Below are positions 16,857 through 25,300 of a stretch of 64,000 bases of DNA, one piece after another (within the stretch, counting starts at the first letter, position 1; every line of letters begins with the position of its first letter). Below the pieces are notes generated by a model. The model was not told the DNA's origin. It was given only the letters and a program-made list of their open reading frames with translations, and did no database searches. A program made the position numbers and the translations under genes. Source of the stretch: Candidatus Eisenbacteria bacterium (lineage in GTDB: Bacteria > Desulfobacterota > Binatia > DP-6); NCBI GenBank assembly GCA_035577985.1, contig DATJZY010000019.1, positions 1 to 64,000 on the forward strand, in the 5' to 3' direction.

Positions 16857-17147
16857 CCGACCCAAGACTGCGTCTTGGGTCGGAGAGAACCGAGAGTGTA
16901 GCGTCGGTGGCACGCGCGACCGGTCTGTCGCGGCCAGCAAAGCTGGCGCGACAGGCTGGGTACGCGCGCGGTGCAGGCGTTCGCGACCTGGTCGCGGCCG
17001 CGTTGTGACCCTTCGTCGGCTGGTCGCGGCTCCGGGTGCGTTCCTCGTATGTCGCGCCAGCTTTGCTGGCCGCGACATGCCGGTCGCGCGTGCCACGGAG
17101 GCGACGCTCTCGCGCGCTCCCCGAGCCAAGACGAAGTCTTGGCTCGG
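16857..17147. repeat. Palindromic element family A, copy 2
   Basis: Same architecture as copy 1. End hairpins are CCGACCCAAGAC/GTCTTGGGTCGG (16857-16883, loop TGC) and CCGAGCCAAGAC/GTCTTGGCTCGG (17121-17147, loop GAA), each with a perfect 12-bp stem. Arms 16907-16953 and 17050-17096 pair over 47 bases with two mismatches. Compared with copy 1, one arm position pair changes from T-A to C-G on both sides (TACG/CGTA versus CACG/CGTG), which keeps the pairing. The centre (about 96 bases) is unrelated to copy 1. It lies between the convergent dsbA-like and glycosyltransferase genes and abuts both stop codons. Confidence 0.9.
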
Positions 17148-17149
17148 AG

Positions 17150-18202
17150 TTACGCCGTGCCGACGATGACGTGGTGACGGCTGTCGGCGCGATGCAGCGC
17201 CGCGTGCACGCTCGCGAGCTCGGCGCGGGCGAGCGGCTCCGCCGTGAGGCTGGAGAGGCTCGGCAGGCGGATCGGCCAGGTGACGTCGAGCAGCAGGTGC
17301 TCGCGATCGCACAGGAAGCGGCCGTAGTGGAGCAGCGCTTCGTCCACCTTGCCCGCGCGCTGGCACGCCTCGGCCAGGACGAGGCGAACGTCGATCCAGT
17401 CCGGCCGCAGCGCGAGCGCGGTCCGGCACGCGTTCGCGGCGCCGCTGACGTCGCCGGCCGCGAGCCGGGCACGCGAGAGCGTCTCGATCGCGAGCAGCCC
17501 GGTCATGGTCGAGCGGGTGCGCCGGAGCGCCGCTTCGGCGTGGGCGGCCGCGGCGTACGCGTCGCCCTGGGCGAACAGGGTCGCGGCCAGCCGCTGGCGC
17601 AGCTCGGCGTCGGAGGGCGCCTCGGCGACGGCGCGCTCGAGGAGGATGCGATTGCGCTCGAGGCGCCTCGTGCGCGACGCCGCCGTCGCATAGCCGTGGT
17701 GACGGATCGGGAGCGCGGCGTATTCCGTCGCCGCCGCCGTCACCCGCTCGTGGATCGGACGCTGCCAGCGGTGCCCGGGGGCGCGGCGGAACAGACGCAC
17801 GGCGAAGTGGATCGACTCGATGTCGCCGGTCGTGCCGATCTCCTCGATGGGCAGGCGCAACGCCGGCGCGCCGGCCTCCGATGCCGTGCTGCGGAGCCCC
17901 TCGGCCGCGTCGATCGAGAGCACCTCGTCCGCATCGAGCGACAGGATCCACGTGCCGCGCGCCTCCGCGAGGGCCACGTTTCGCGCGGCTGCGAAGTCGT
18001 CCTGCCACGGCGCATGGACGACGCGTGCGCCGTGCGCGAGAGCGATTGCGGGCGTGTCGTCGCTCGATCCGGTATCGACGACGATGACCTCGTCGGCGAC
18101 CGGTGCGGCGCTCGCGAGACACGCGCCCAGCGCCTGGGCCTCGTCGCGGGCGATCACGCACACGCTGACGCGAACCCCACGGCGCGGGACGGCCCGCGTC
18201 AT
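17150..18202 (-). CDS. Family 2 glycosyltransferase with C-terminal TPR
   Basis: A 350-residue protein: GT-A glycosyltransferase family 2 domain at residues about 10-210 (SVCVIARDEAQALGACLAS; EVIVVDTGSSDDTPAIA; DADEVLSID as the DxD-type metal motif in LSLDADEVL), followed by an all-helical TPR region. Such GT2-TPR proteins are cytoplasmic or membrane-associated and often glycosylate cell-surface molecules. ATG at 18202 is preferred because upstream codons lie in the divergent promoter region with the GH116-like gene. Its stop overlaps the border of palindrome A2. Confidence 0.88.
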   Translation of the reverse strand: MTRAVPRRGVRVSVCVIARDEAQALGACLASAAPVADEVIVVDTGSSDDTPAIALAHGARVVHAPWQDDFAAARNVALAEARGTWILSLDADEVLSIDAAEGLRSTASEAGAPALRLPIEEIGTTGDIESIHFAVRLFRRAPGHRWQRPIHERVTAAATEYAALPIRHHGYATAASRTRRLERNRILLERAVAEAPSDAELRQRLAATLFAQGDAYAAAAHAEAALRRTRSTMTGLLAIETLSRARLAAGDVSGAANACRTALALRPDWIDVRLVLAEACQRAGKVDEALLHYGRFLCDREHLLLDVTWPIRLPSLSSLTAEPLARAELASVHAALHRADSRHHVIVGTA

Positions 18203-18350
18203 GCCAATGACACCGTGACGACCCTCCGGCACGATCGCCTGGGTTTCCAGCACGACGGTACGGCGGCCCCGCCTTTCCGATGCCATCAAATGCAATGGCC
18301 ATGCCGGTGAACGTTTGACCCGGTCGGCGAGGCTCGGATAGCGACTCGGC

Positions 18351-20894
18351 ATGCCGCTGCGGGCGGGCTTCGATCCCTCGACCGGGACCTACATCGATGC
18401 GCGCGCGACCCGCGGCTTTCCGATGGGCGGCATCGGCGCCGGTGGCTTCACCCTGGCGACGGACGGCGGGTTCGGCGAGTTCCGGTGGAACAACAACTGG
18501 ATGTGCCCGATCCGGAACGTGCGCGGCGCGTTCCACGCGCTCTTCGTGGCGCAGCAGGATCGCCGCCGGATGGTGATGCTGCGCCGCGCGCGCGAGGACG
18601 AGTACGCCGGCGTCGAGCCCGTGCGCTCGACGATCTTCGCGGGCATGCCGCCGGCCTTCGCGCTCGCCTTCGAAGACGAGCTGCCGGTCGAGGTCGCGCT
18701 CGAGGGATTCACGCCGCACGTGCCGCACGACGTGCGCGACTCGACCCTTCCGGCGGCCGTCTTCCGCTTCCGGATCGAGAGCCGCTCCGACGCGCCATGC
18801 GACGTCGCCGTCCTGTTCGCGCTCGAGAACCTGCTCGGACGCGGCGGCACGGGGCACCTGGGCGTCGAGCTCGGCCCCGCGCAGGAGCTGACCGGCGTGC
18901 GCGCCCGCATCGTCTACGACGGCGTCGCGGGCGACTTCCAGGAAGCGGCGGCGGTGGGCGTGCGTCGGGGCGTCCGCTTCCGCACGACGCAGCGGTGGGA
19001 CGCGCGCGCACACCGCGCCGGCGTCGTCGGCGAATACCTCCTCCTGGCCGAGCCGGCGCCGGGTCTCGAGATCACGGTCTGCGACGGGTTCGATGCCGGC
19101 GGCGCGCGGCCGTTCGTGCTCGACGACTTCGCGCGCGACGGTCGCATCGAGTCTCGCCAGTCGGGGCGCCTCGGCGACGACGAGGGCCATCGCCCCGCCG
19201 CCGCCGTCGCGGCGCGCACCCGGCTCGCCGGACGCGCCGTCGCGGAGATCGTGTTCGTGCTCGCCTGGTGGACGCCCGATCACGTGACCGAGCCCGCGCT
19301 GGCCGTGCGTGGCACCGACGGCCCACACGACGGCACGCGCGTCGGGCACGTCTACGAATGCCACTTCGCGTCCGTCGACGCCGTCGCGGCACACGTCCTC
19401 GACCACCGCCGTCAGCTCGAGCACGGTTCGACCGAGGTGACGGCGCTGCTCGAAGCCTCGACGCTCCCGCACTGGCTCGTGCGGGCGCTCGGAAGCTCGA
19501 TCGACTCGACGCTCTGCAACACGATCGTGCCCGCGAGCGGTCGGATGTACACGCTCGAAGGGCTCGACTGGCACTGGCCGATGGGTGGCCTCACCGGCAC
19601 CAATGACCAGCGCCTGTCCGCGCACCCGTACACGTCGGTGTTCTTCACCGACCTCGACGTGACCGAGCTCGACGAGTTCCGCCGTCTCGCCGACGCGCGC
19701 GGCGCCATCCCGCACGGTAACGGCAACTGCGACCTCGGCCTCGGCACGACCGACGTGCCGTACGGCTGGCCGATGTTCATCAAGGACTTCCTGCCCGCCA
19801 AGGAATGGACCGATCTCACGATGTCGTTCGTCCTGCAGGCGGGGAAGCTCTGGCGGACGACGGGGGATCGCGACCTGCTCGACCGCTTCTGGCCTGCGAT
19901 GGTGCGCGGCATGGAGTACCTCTCCGGGATCGCGCCGCACGGGGTGCCGGAGGGCGGCACGACGTACGACGTGTGGGACTTCCCGGGCACGTTCGTCTAC
20001 ACGGCCACGCTCTACCTGGCGGCGCTGCGCACGATGCAGGATGCCGCCCGGGCGGCCGATCCCTCGCTCGCCGGCCGCTACGAGGAGCGCTACACGGTCG
20101 CCGCGCGTCGCACCGACACGCTGTGGGACGCACGCGGCTTCTACCGGAGCTGCGAGACGATCGATTCGATCTTCACGGCCGCCCTCGCGGGCGATTGGGC
20201 CGCCCGCTACGCCGGGCTCGATCCCGTCGTCGACCCGTCGCGGGCGGCGAGGCACCTGCGGCATCAGCATCGCGTGCTCGTCGAGGGCGCGGAGCGGGCG
20301 TCGGCGCGCCACCCGGCGCTGCCGTGGTCGGAGGCGACGTTCGACGGCGAGAAGCGCACGCACCGCCTCGCGGCGGGGCTCTCCGAGGGCGAGGAGTTCA
20401 CGTACGTCTGGCAGGTGCTGTCCTACCAGGCGATGGAGCAGGTCTACCTGGGCGAGGTCGCGGCCGGGCTCGAGACGATGCGGCGCTTCTACGAGCGCCT
20501 GTGGGACGACGGCCATGCGTGGAGCGGAGGCCTGCGCGGCAACGGCGAGTCCGTCTACATGACGCACCCGGTGATCTGGGCGGTGACGAACGCGCTCACG
20601 GGCGCGGCGCTCGACGTGCCGGGTCGGGCGCTCCATCTCTCGCCGCGGACCGGAGGCGAGATCGCACACCTCGTGTGCCCGTTCTTCTTCCCCGCGTTCT
20701 GGGCGGTCCTTCACTACCGTCCCGGCGCCGGGCGGATGACGGTGGAGGTCGTGCGCACGTTCGGCGAGCCGGTCGAGATCGATCGCGTCGTCCACCGGCC
20801 GCTCGCGGGCCCGGTGCGCGTGCACGAGCTCGGCCGCACACGCATGACGATCGGAACGAGGTTCACGGTCGCAACCGAGGAGGGATCGACATGA
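18351..20894 (+). CDS. GH116 / GBA2-type beta-glycosidase-like protein
   Basis: An 847-residue protein matching the two-part GH116 layout: an N-terminal beta-sandwich beginning GFPMGGIGAGGFTLATDG, and a C-terminal (alpha/alpha)6 barrel with MYTLEGLDWHWPMGGLTGTND and TTYDVWDFPGTFVYTATLYLAAL. In characterised members the nucleophile Glu and acid/base Asp lie in equivalent segments (the TLEG Glu and YDVWD Asp are candidates; assignment is mine by motif position). No signal peptide, so probably cytoplasmic, as for human GBA2 which cleaves glucosylceramide. Its TGA overlaps the SDR start (ATGA), and it heads a five-gene coupled operon. Confidence 0.83.
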   Translation: MPLRAGFDPSTGTYIDARATRGFPMGGIGAGGFTLATDGGFGEFRWNNNWMCPIRNVRGAFHALFVAQQDRRRMVMLRRAREDEYAGVEPVRSTIFAGMPPAFALAFEDELPVEVALEGFTPHVPHDVRDSTLPAAVFRFRIESRSDAPCDVAVLFALENLLGRGGTGHLGVELGPAQELTGVRARIVYDGVAGDFQEAAAVGVRRGVRFRTTQRWDARAHRAGVVGEYLLLAEPAPGLEITVCDGFDAGGARPFVLDDFARDGRIESRQSGRLGDDEGHRPAAAVAARTRLAGRAVAEIVFVLAWWTPDHVTEPALAVRGTDGPHDGTRVGHVYECHFASVDAVAAHVLDHRRQLEHGSTEVTALLEASTLPHWLVRALGSSIDSTLCNTIVPASGRMYTLEGLDWHWPMGGLTGTNDQRLSAHPYTSVFFTDLDVTELDEFRRLADARGAIPHGNGNCDLGLGTTDVPYGWPMFIKDFLPAKEWTDLTMSFVLQAGKLWRTTGDRDLLDRFWPAMVRGMEYLSGIAPHGVPEGGTTYDVWDFPGTFVYTATLYLAALRTMQDAARAADPSLAGRYEERYTVAARRTDTLWDARGFYRSCETIDSIFTAALAGDWAARYAGLDPVVDPSRAARHLRHQHRVLVEGAERASARHPALPWSEATFDGEKRTHRLAAGLSEGEEFTYVWQVLSYQAMEQVYLGEVAAGLETMRRFYERLWDDGHAWSGGLRGNGESVYMTHPVIWAVTNALTGAALDVPGRALHLSPRTGGEIAHLVCPFFFPAFWAVLHYRPGAGRMTVEVVRTFGEPVEIDRVVHRPLAGPVRVHELGRTRMTIGTRFTVATEEGST

Positions 20895-21763
20895 AGGAGC
20901 TTCGCGACAAGGTGGCGGTCGTGACGGGTGCCGCGAGCGGCATCGGACGCGCGCTCGCGGGGGCGCTCGCCGCCGAGGGCATGCGGGTCGTGCTCGCCGA
21001 CGTGGAGGCGGGTGCGCTCGACGAGGCGGCGCACGAGATCGCGCGCGCCGGCGCGAAGACGATCGCCGTGCGCACCGACGTCTCGGAGAGCGACGACGTC
21101 GAGGCGCTCGCCAAGGCCGCGCAGGCGGCGTTCGGCGGCGTGCACGTCGTCTGCAACAACGCGGGCGTCTCGGTCTCGGGCCTCACGTGGATGCACACGC
21201 TCGCCGACTGGCAGTGGGTGCTGGGGGTGAACCTCTGGGGCGTGATCCACGGCGTGCGCACCTTCGTGCCGATCCTGCTCGCACAGGGTGGCGAGGGGCA
21301 CATCGTCAACACGGCCTCGGTGGCGGGTCTCGTCTGCGCCCCCGGCATGAGCGTCTACAACGTGACCAAGCACGGCGTCGTCGCGCTCTCCGAGACGCTC
21401 CATCACGAGCTGCGCTTGATGGGCACGCAGATCGGCGTCTCGGTCCTGTGCCCGGCGTACGTCGACACGCGCATCATGGATTCGGGCCGCAATCGCCCTG
21501 CGACCCTCGCCGACACGGCGCAGGAGCTTCCGGGACGGGCCCAGCTCGAGCAGATGGCCCGCGATCTGCTCGCCGCGGGCATGCCGCCCGCGAAGGTCGC
21601 CGCGGTCGTCGTGGACGCCATCCGTGCCGACCGCTTCTACGTCCTGTCGCACCCGGAGTGGAAGCAGTTCGTGCGGGCGCGCGTCGACGCCATCCTCGAG
21701 GACCGTAACCCGCCGCAGGCGGCGGTCGAAGCCCTCCTGAACAATCCCGGAGCCCCCCGATGA
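20891..21763 (+). CDS. SDR oxidoreductase
   Basis: A 290-residue classical SDR: KVAVVTGAASGIGRALAGAL loop, VLADVEAG (Asp after beta-2, so NAD preferred), CNNAGVS and the active-site YNVTKHGVVALSE (YxxxK). It is clearly paralogous to the SDR at 33444-34268 (shared VN/INLWG, YNVTK and GVSVLCP segments). Start ATG overlaps the stop of the glycosidase, and its stop region overlaps the EthD start. It may oxidise the released sugar or aglycone; that is inference from the operon. Confidence 0.93.
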   Translation: MKELRDKVAVVTGAASGIGRALAGALAAEGMRVVLADVEAGALDEAAHEIARAGAKTIAVRTDVSESDDVEALAKAAQAAFGGVHVVCNNAGVSVSGLTWMHTLADWQWVLGVNLWGVIHGVRTFVPILLAQGGEGHIVNTASVAGLVCAPGMSVYNVTKHGVVALSETLHHELRLMGTQIGVSVLCPAYVDTRIMDSGRNRPATLADTAQELPGRAQLEQMARDLLAAGMPPAKVAAVVVDAIRADRFYVLSHPEWKQFVRARVDAILEDRNPPQAAVEALLNNPGAPR

Positions 21764-22128
21764 CGAAGCTCGTGTTCTGCCTGCGGCGGCTCTCGCACCT
21801 CTCGCGCGAGGAGTTCCAGCGCTACTGGTTCGATCGGCACGCACCGCTCGTCCGCTCGCATGCGGCGGCGCTCCGCATCCGGCGCTACGTACAGACGCAC
21901 ACGCTGAGCCATCCGCTGAACGAGGCACTGCAGGCGTCCCGCGGTGGCCCCGAGGCGTTCGACGGCGTGGCCGAGCTGTGGTGGGACGGTCCGGACGACC
22001 TCGCGGCCGCCACGGCCACGCCCGAGGGCCGGGCCGCGGGCGCGGCGCTCCTCGAGGACGAGCGGAAGTTCATCGACCTCGAACGCTCGCCGCTCTTCGT
22101 CGCGACCGAGCGGCCGATCGTCGCGTGA
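21760..22128 (+). CDS. EthD-like ferredoxin-fold protein
   Basis: A 122-residue dimeric alpha/beta-barrel type protein. The N-terminal VFCLRRLSHLSREEFQRYWFDRHAPLVR (key LSREEFQRYW..RHAPLV) is the EthD signature. EthD proteins are small ferredoxin-like folds found with oxidative or aldol-type degradation enzymes; some catalyse cyclisation or decarboxylation, others have unknown roles. The gene is coupled by four-base overlap on both sides, to the SDR and the GHMP kinase. Confidence 0.85.
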   Translation: MTKLVFCLRRLSHLSREEFQRYWFDRHAPLVRSHAAALRIRRYVQTHTLSHPLNEALQASRGGPEAFDGVAELWWDGPDDLAAATATPEGRAAGAALLEDERKFIDLERSPLFVATERPIVA

Positions 22129-23174
22129 GCGAGGAGCTCTTCGTCCCCGGACGGCTCTGCCTCGTCGGCGAGCACGCCGACTGGGCGGGCGCACATCGGG
22201 CGTCGCGCCCGGAAATCGCGCCGGGGTACTGTCTCGTCGCGGGCACCGATCAAGGTCTGCGCGCGGAGGTGTCGCGGTCGGACGCCGTCGAGATCGAGAC
22301 GGTCCTGCCGGACGGCGGCGCACGCGGGCCCGAGCGCACGGCGGCACGCGAGGACGCGCTCGGAGCCGTCGCAGCCGCGGGAGGGTTCTTCAGCTACGCG
22401 GCGGGCGTCGCAGCCGAGATCGTCGGCCGCTACGGCACGGGCGGCGCGCGCATCCGCATCGTCCACGACGACCTGCCGGTGGGGAAGGGGCTGTCGTCAT
22501 CGGCCGCGATCTCGGTCCTGGTCGCCCGCGCCTTCGGGCGGCTCTACGACCTCGGGCTGTCGCTCGGCGACGAGATGCGGCTCGCGTACGCCGGCGAGCG
22601 GCGCACGGGCTCGCAATGCGGGCTCATGGATCAGGTCTGCGCGTACGGACGGCGGGTCACGTTCCTCACCTTCGACGGGCCCGGCTTCGACGTCGAGCCG
22701 CTCGGGGTGGGCGGGCCGCTCCACCTGCTCGTCGTCGATCTCCGGCGCGGCAAGGACACGCGCCGCATCCTCGCCGATCTCAACGCCTGCTTTCCGGACG
22801 CGCCGGGAGCGCTCGCCGCCGGAGTGCGCGAAGCGCTCGGACCCCGCAACGCGCCCCTGGTTGCCGAGGCACGCCAGGCGGTCGCGACCGGCGACGCCCG
22901 CGCCCTGGGCGACGTGATGACGCGCGCGCAGGCCACCTTCGACGCGCTGGTCGCGCCCGCGTGCACGGAGCTGGCGGCGCCGCGGCTGCACGAGGTGCTC
23001 GCCCACCCGGCGGTCCGCGAGCTGGCGTGGGGCGGGAAGGGCGTCGGATCGCAGGGCGACGGCTGCGCACAGCTCGTCGCGCGCGGCGCGGCCGAGCGCG
23101 ACACGCTCGCGTTGCGGCTTGCACGCGAGCTCGACGTCGGCACGCTGCCGCTGACGCTCGGGGAGGCGCGATGA
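22125..23174 (+). CDS. GHMP-family sugar kinase
   Basis: A 349-residue GHMP kinase. Three motifs are clear: GRLCLVGEHADWAGAH (substrate site, in the style of galactokinase GEH-D), the ATP loop PVGKGLSSSAAISVL, and the C-terminal GGKGVGSQGDGCAQLV. It would phosphorylate a sugar hydroxyl, as galactokinase, glucuronokinase or heptose kinase do. Following a glycosidase, a sugar-1-phosphate product is an attractive inference. Start is GTG at 22125 overlapping the EthD stop (GTGA); stop overlaps the GNAT start. Confidence 0.87.
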   Translation: MSEELFVPGRLCLVGEHADWAGAHRASRPEIAPGYCLVAGTDQGLRAEVSRSDAVEIETVLPDGGARGPERTAAREDALGAVAAAGGFFSYAAGVAAEIVGRYGTGGARIRIVHDDLPVGKGLSSSAAISVLVARAFGRLYDLGLSLGDEMRLAYAGERRTGSQCGLMDQVCAYGRRVTFLTFDGPGFDVEPLGVGGPLHLLVVDLRRGKDTRRILADLNACFPDAPGALAAGVREALGPRNAPLVAEARQAVATGDARALGDVMTRAQATFDALVAPACTELAAPRLHEVLAHPAVRELAWGGKGVGSQGDGCAQLVARGAAERDTLALRLARELDVGTLPLTLGEAR

Positions 23175-24028
23175 GCGTCGTCGTTCGCGTCCTCGGTCCG
23201 GACGACGTGCCGGCGCTCGAGTCCTTCCTCCTCGAGCATCGCGACAGCTCGCTCTTCCTGCGTTCGAACCTGCGCACCGCAGGCATCGTCGACCGCGGCG
23301 AGCCGTACCAGGGAACATATGCCGCGGCGTTCGACGGTGATCGCCTGGTCGGGGTCGCGGCGCACTGCTGGAACGACAGCCTCGTCGTGCAGGCGCCCGC
23401 GGCCGTGGCGATCGTGGTCCGCGAGGCGGTGCGCGTGTCGGGACGCCGGATCCGCGGCATCGTCGGCCCGTGGGCGCAGCTCGTGGCGGCGCGGACGGCG
23501 CTCGGGCTCGACGGCGCTGCGACACGCATGTGCTCGCACGACGATCTCTTCGCCCTCGAGCTCGCAGCGCTCGTCGTGCCTGCACCGCTCGCCGAAGGCC
23601 GCGTGCATTGCCGTGCGACCCGCGCCGACGACCTCGACCTCGTCACCCGATGGCGCGTCGGCTACCGCACGGAGCTGATGGGCGGGGTGGACGGCCCCGA
23701 GCTCCGTCGCCTCGCGCGTGACGAGATCGAGCTGCTGCATCGCGCGGGATCGAGCTTCCTGCTCGAGAACGGCGGCGCCCCGGTCGCGTTCTCGGCGTTC
23801 AACGCACGCCTACCCGACGTCGTACAGATCGGGGGCGTATGGACGCCGCCCGCGCTGCGCTCGCGCGGCTACGCCCGCGCCGTCGTCGCCGGCTCGCTCG
23901 TCGCGGCGCGCGCCGAGGGCGTCACGCGCTCCATCCTCTTCACCGGCGAGGACAACCCGGCGGCGCAGCGTGCGTATGTAGCGCTCGGGTACCGCCGGAT
24001 CGGGGACTATGGGCTGATCCTCTTCTGA
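23171..24028 (+). CDS. GNAT-family N-acetyltransferase with duplicated fold
   Basis: A 285-residue protein ending in a clear GNAT domain: VVQIGGVWTPPALRSRGYARAVVAGSL holds the acetyl-CoA loop (RSRGYA), and GEDNPAAQRAYVALGYRRIGDY is the usual C-terminal beta-alpha-beta unit. The N-terminal half (residues about 1-130) looks like a degenerate second GNAT unit. Last gene of the GH116-SDR-EthD-GHMP kinase-GNAT operon; acetylation of an amino sugar is one possible role. The gene is followed by palindrome B2. Confidence 0.87.
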   Translation: MSVVVRVLGPDDVPALESFLLEHRDSSLFLRSNLRTAGIVDRGEPYQGTYAAAFDGDRLVGVAAHCWNDSLVVQAPAAVAIVVREAVRVSGRRIRGIVGPWAQLVAARTALGLDGAATRMCSHDDLFALELAALVVPAPLAEGRVHCRATRADDLDLVTRWRVGYRTELMGGVDGPELRRLARDEIELLHRAGSSFLLENGGAPVAFSAFNARLPDVVQIGGVWTPPALRSRGYARAVVAGSLVAARAEGVTRSILFTGEDNPAAQRAYVALGYRRIGDYGLILF

Positions 24029-24043
24029 GAGTGCTGTCGGGGA

Positions 24044-24157
24044 CGCGAGGTCGGGGGCGAGGCTTCGGCTCCGCCGCGCGACAAAACACGATGCGTCTCG
24101 GCCCGACGCGGCGTCGCGCCGCTTCGCAGGCGCCTCCGCCTCGCCCCCGACCTCGCG
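24044..24157. repeat. Palindromic element family B, copy 2
   Basis: Lies between the convergent GNAT and glycosyltransferase genes. The outer arms 24044-24063 and 24138-24157 are perfect 20-base reverse complements with a sequence unlike the copy 1 outer arms. Inner segments 24061-24090 and 24113-24140 match copy 1 exactly in reverse-complement orientation. The 22-base centre (24091-24112) is not conserved. The remaining 24158-24229 to the next gene is GC-rich and shows a short echo of the inner segment (CGCGACGAAACG) but no gene. Confidence 0.88.
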
Positions 24158-24229
24158 CCGCGACGAAACGCGCGCTCGCGCCGGCCGCCCCGCGCTCCAC
24201 GCCGCGGCGGAGACGCGCTCCGACGGAAC

Positions 24230-25231
24230 TCACGCGGCGACGACGTAGTCGCGCAGCTCCACCCAGCCGATGTGGGCGAGGAAGCCACGGATCTCGGCGC
24301 GCGCTTCGGCGCCGGCGACCGAGGCGACGAGGCGCCCGCGCGGAAGGGCGGTCAAGCGCTCCGGCGCGACGACGGGTGCGCCGTCGATGCGGTTGCCGAG
24401 GCGTCCGGGATGGACCTCGACGACGTGCGACGGGCGTCTTCCGTGCGCGGCCAGCGCGCGGCGAAGGGCGCGACCGGTGCCGCCGTGGCCCCACAGGACG
24501 TACGCGCCGTCGCCGGCCAGAAAGCCGTCGGCGAGGAACGCCGCCTTGCAGGCGACGATGCGCTCCTGCGCGTAGACGGGGCTCGTGCGCGTGAGGCGCG
24601 CGGACCCGTCGCGCCAGGCGACGAGACGGCGCGGGACGACGCCGATCTCGTGCCCCGCGGCGAGCAGGCGCAGCACGAGGTCGTAGTCCTCGGGCCAGCC
24701 CGCGTCGCGATAGCGGAGTCGCGCCAGCACCTCGCGCCGGATCACGAGGGTCGGATGGCCGACGGGACACTCGACGAACGCCTCCTCGCGCACGCGCCGC
24801 GGGCCGTCGACGCTCCGGAGCCATCGCTCGTAGTCGCGCAGACCGTCGGTCATGCCGCGTCGCGGGAAGAAGCGCACGTGACAGCCGACCGCGGCCAGCG
24901 CCGGATCGGCGGCGAGGACCGCCGTCTGTGCGGCGAGCCGCCCCCGGCACATGACGTCGTCGGCGTCCATGCGCGCCACCAGCGGAGCGCGGCACGCGTC
25001 GAGCCCCGCCTCGAGCGCCGCGACGATGCCGCCGTGCGGAATCGCGACGACCCGGATGCGTGCATCACGCCGCGCGGCCTCCTCGGCGACGGCCCGTGTC
25101 GCGTCGCGCGAGCCGTCGTCGACGACGATGCATTCCCAGTCGGTCTCGGTCTGGCGCGCGAGGCTTCGCAGGCACGACGGGAGCGTCGCGGCGGCATCGT
25201 ACGCGGGGATCAGGACGGAGACGCGGGGCAC
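24230..25231 (-). CDS. Family 2 glycosyltransferase with C-terminal Rossmann-like domain
   Basis: A 333-residue protein. Residues 1-230 are a GT2 domain (VSVLIPAYDAAATLPSCLRSL; CIVVDDGSRDATRAVA; ARMDADDVM as the DxD region; WPEDYDLVLRLL as the acceptor/base region). Residues about 240-333 form a separate domain starting AYVLWGHGGTGRALRRAL and containing HPGRLGNRIDGAPVVAPERL, which looks like a nucleotide-binding Rossmann half often found after such GT2 domains. The start is GTG at 25231 (VPRVSVLIP). Divergent from the MMPL gene at 25301. Likely makes a surface polysaccharide. Confidence 0.87.
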   Translation of the reverse strand: MPRVSVLIPAYDAAATLPSCLRSLARQTETDWECIVVDDGSRDATRAVAEEAARRDARIRVVAIPHGGIVAALEAGLDACRAPLVARMDADDVMCRGRLAAQTAVLAADPALAAVGCHVRFFPRRGMTDGLRDYERWLRSVDGPRRVREEAFVECPVGHPTLVIRREVLARLRYRDAGWPEDYDLVLRLLAAGHEIGVVPRRLVAWRDGSARLTRTSPVYAQERIVACKAAFLADGFLAGDGAYVLWGHGGTGRALRRALAAHGRRPSHVVEVHPGRLGNRIDGAPVVAPERLTALPRGRLVASVAGAEARAEIRGFLAHIGWVELRDYVVAA

Positions 25232-25300
25232 GCCGGGGTCATAGCGGCTTCCCGCGCCGTTCGCAGCCCGGCAATGGCCTCCGCTATAGTGCGGCGGCCG

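Noticed and set aside
15981-20825. Very long open frame on the minus strand across several plus-strand genes
   Set aside because: High GC content leaves antisense frames open; the translation is Arg/His/Asp-rich with no domain, and it crosses convincing genes on the other strand (DsbA-like, GH116) as well as a palindrome.
6159-24157. Palindromes as CRISPR arrays
   Set aside because: There are no short direct repeats with regular spacers; the copies are isolated, far apart and symmetrical.
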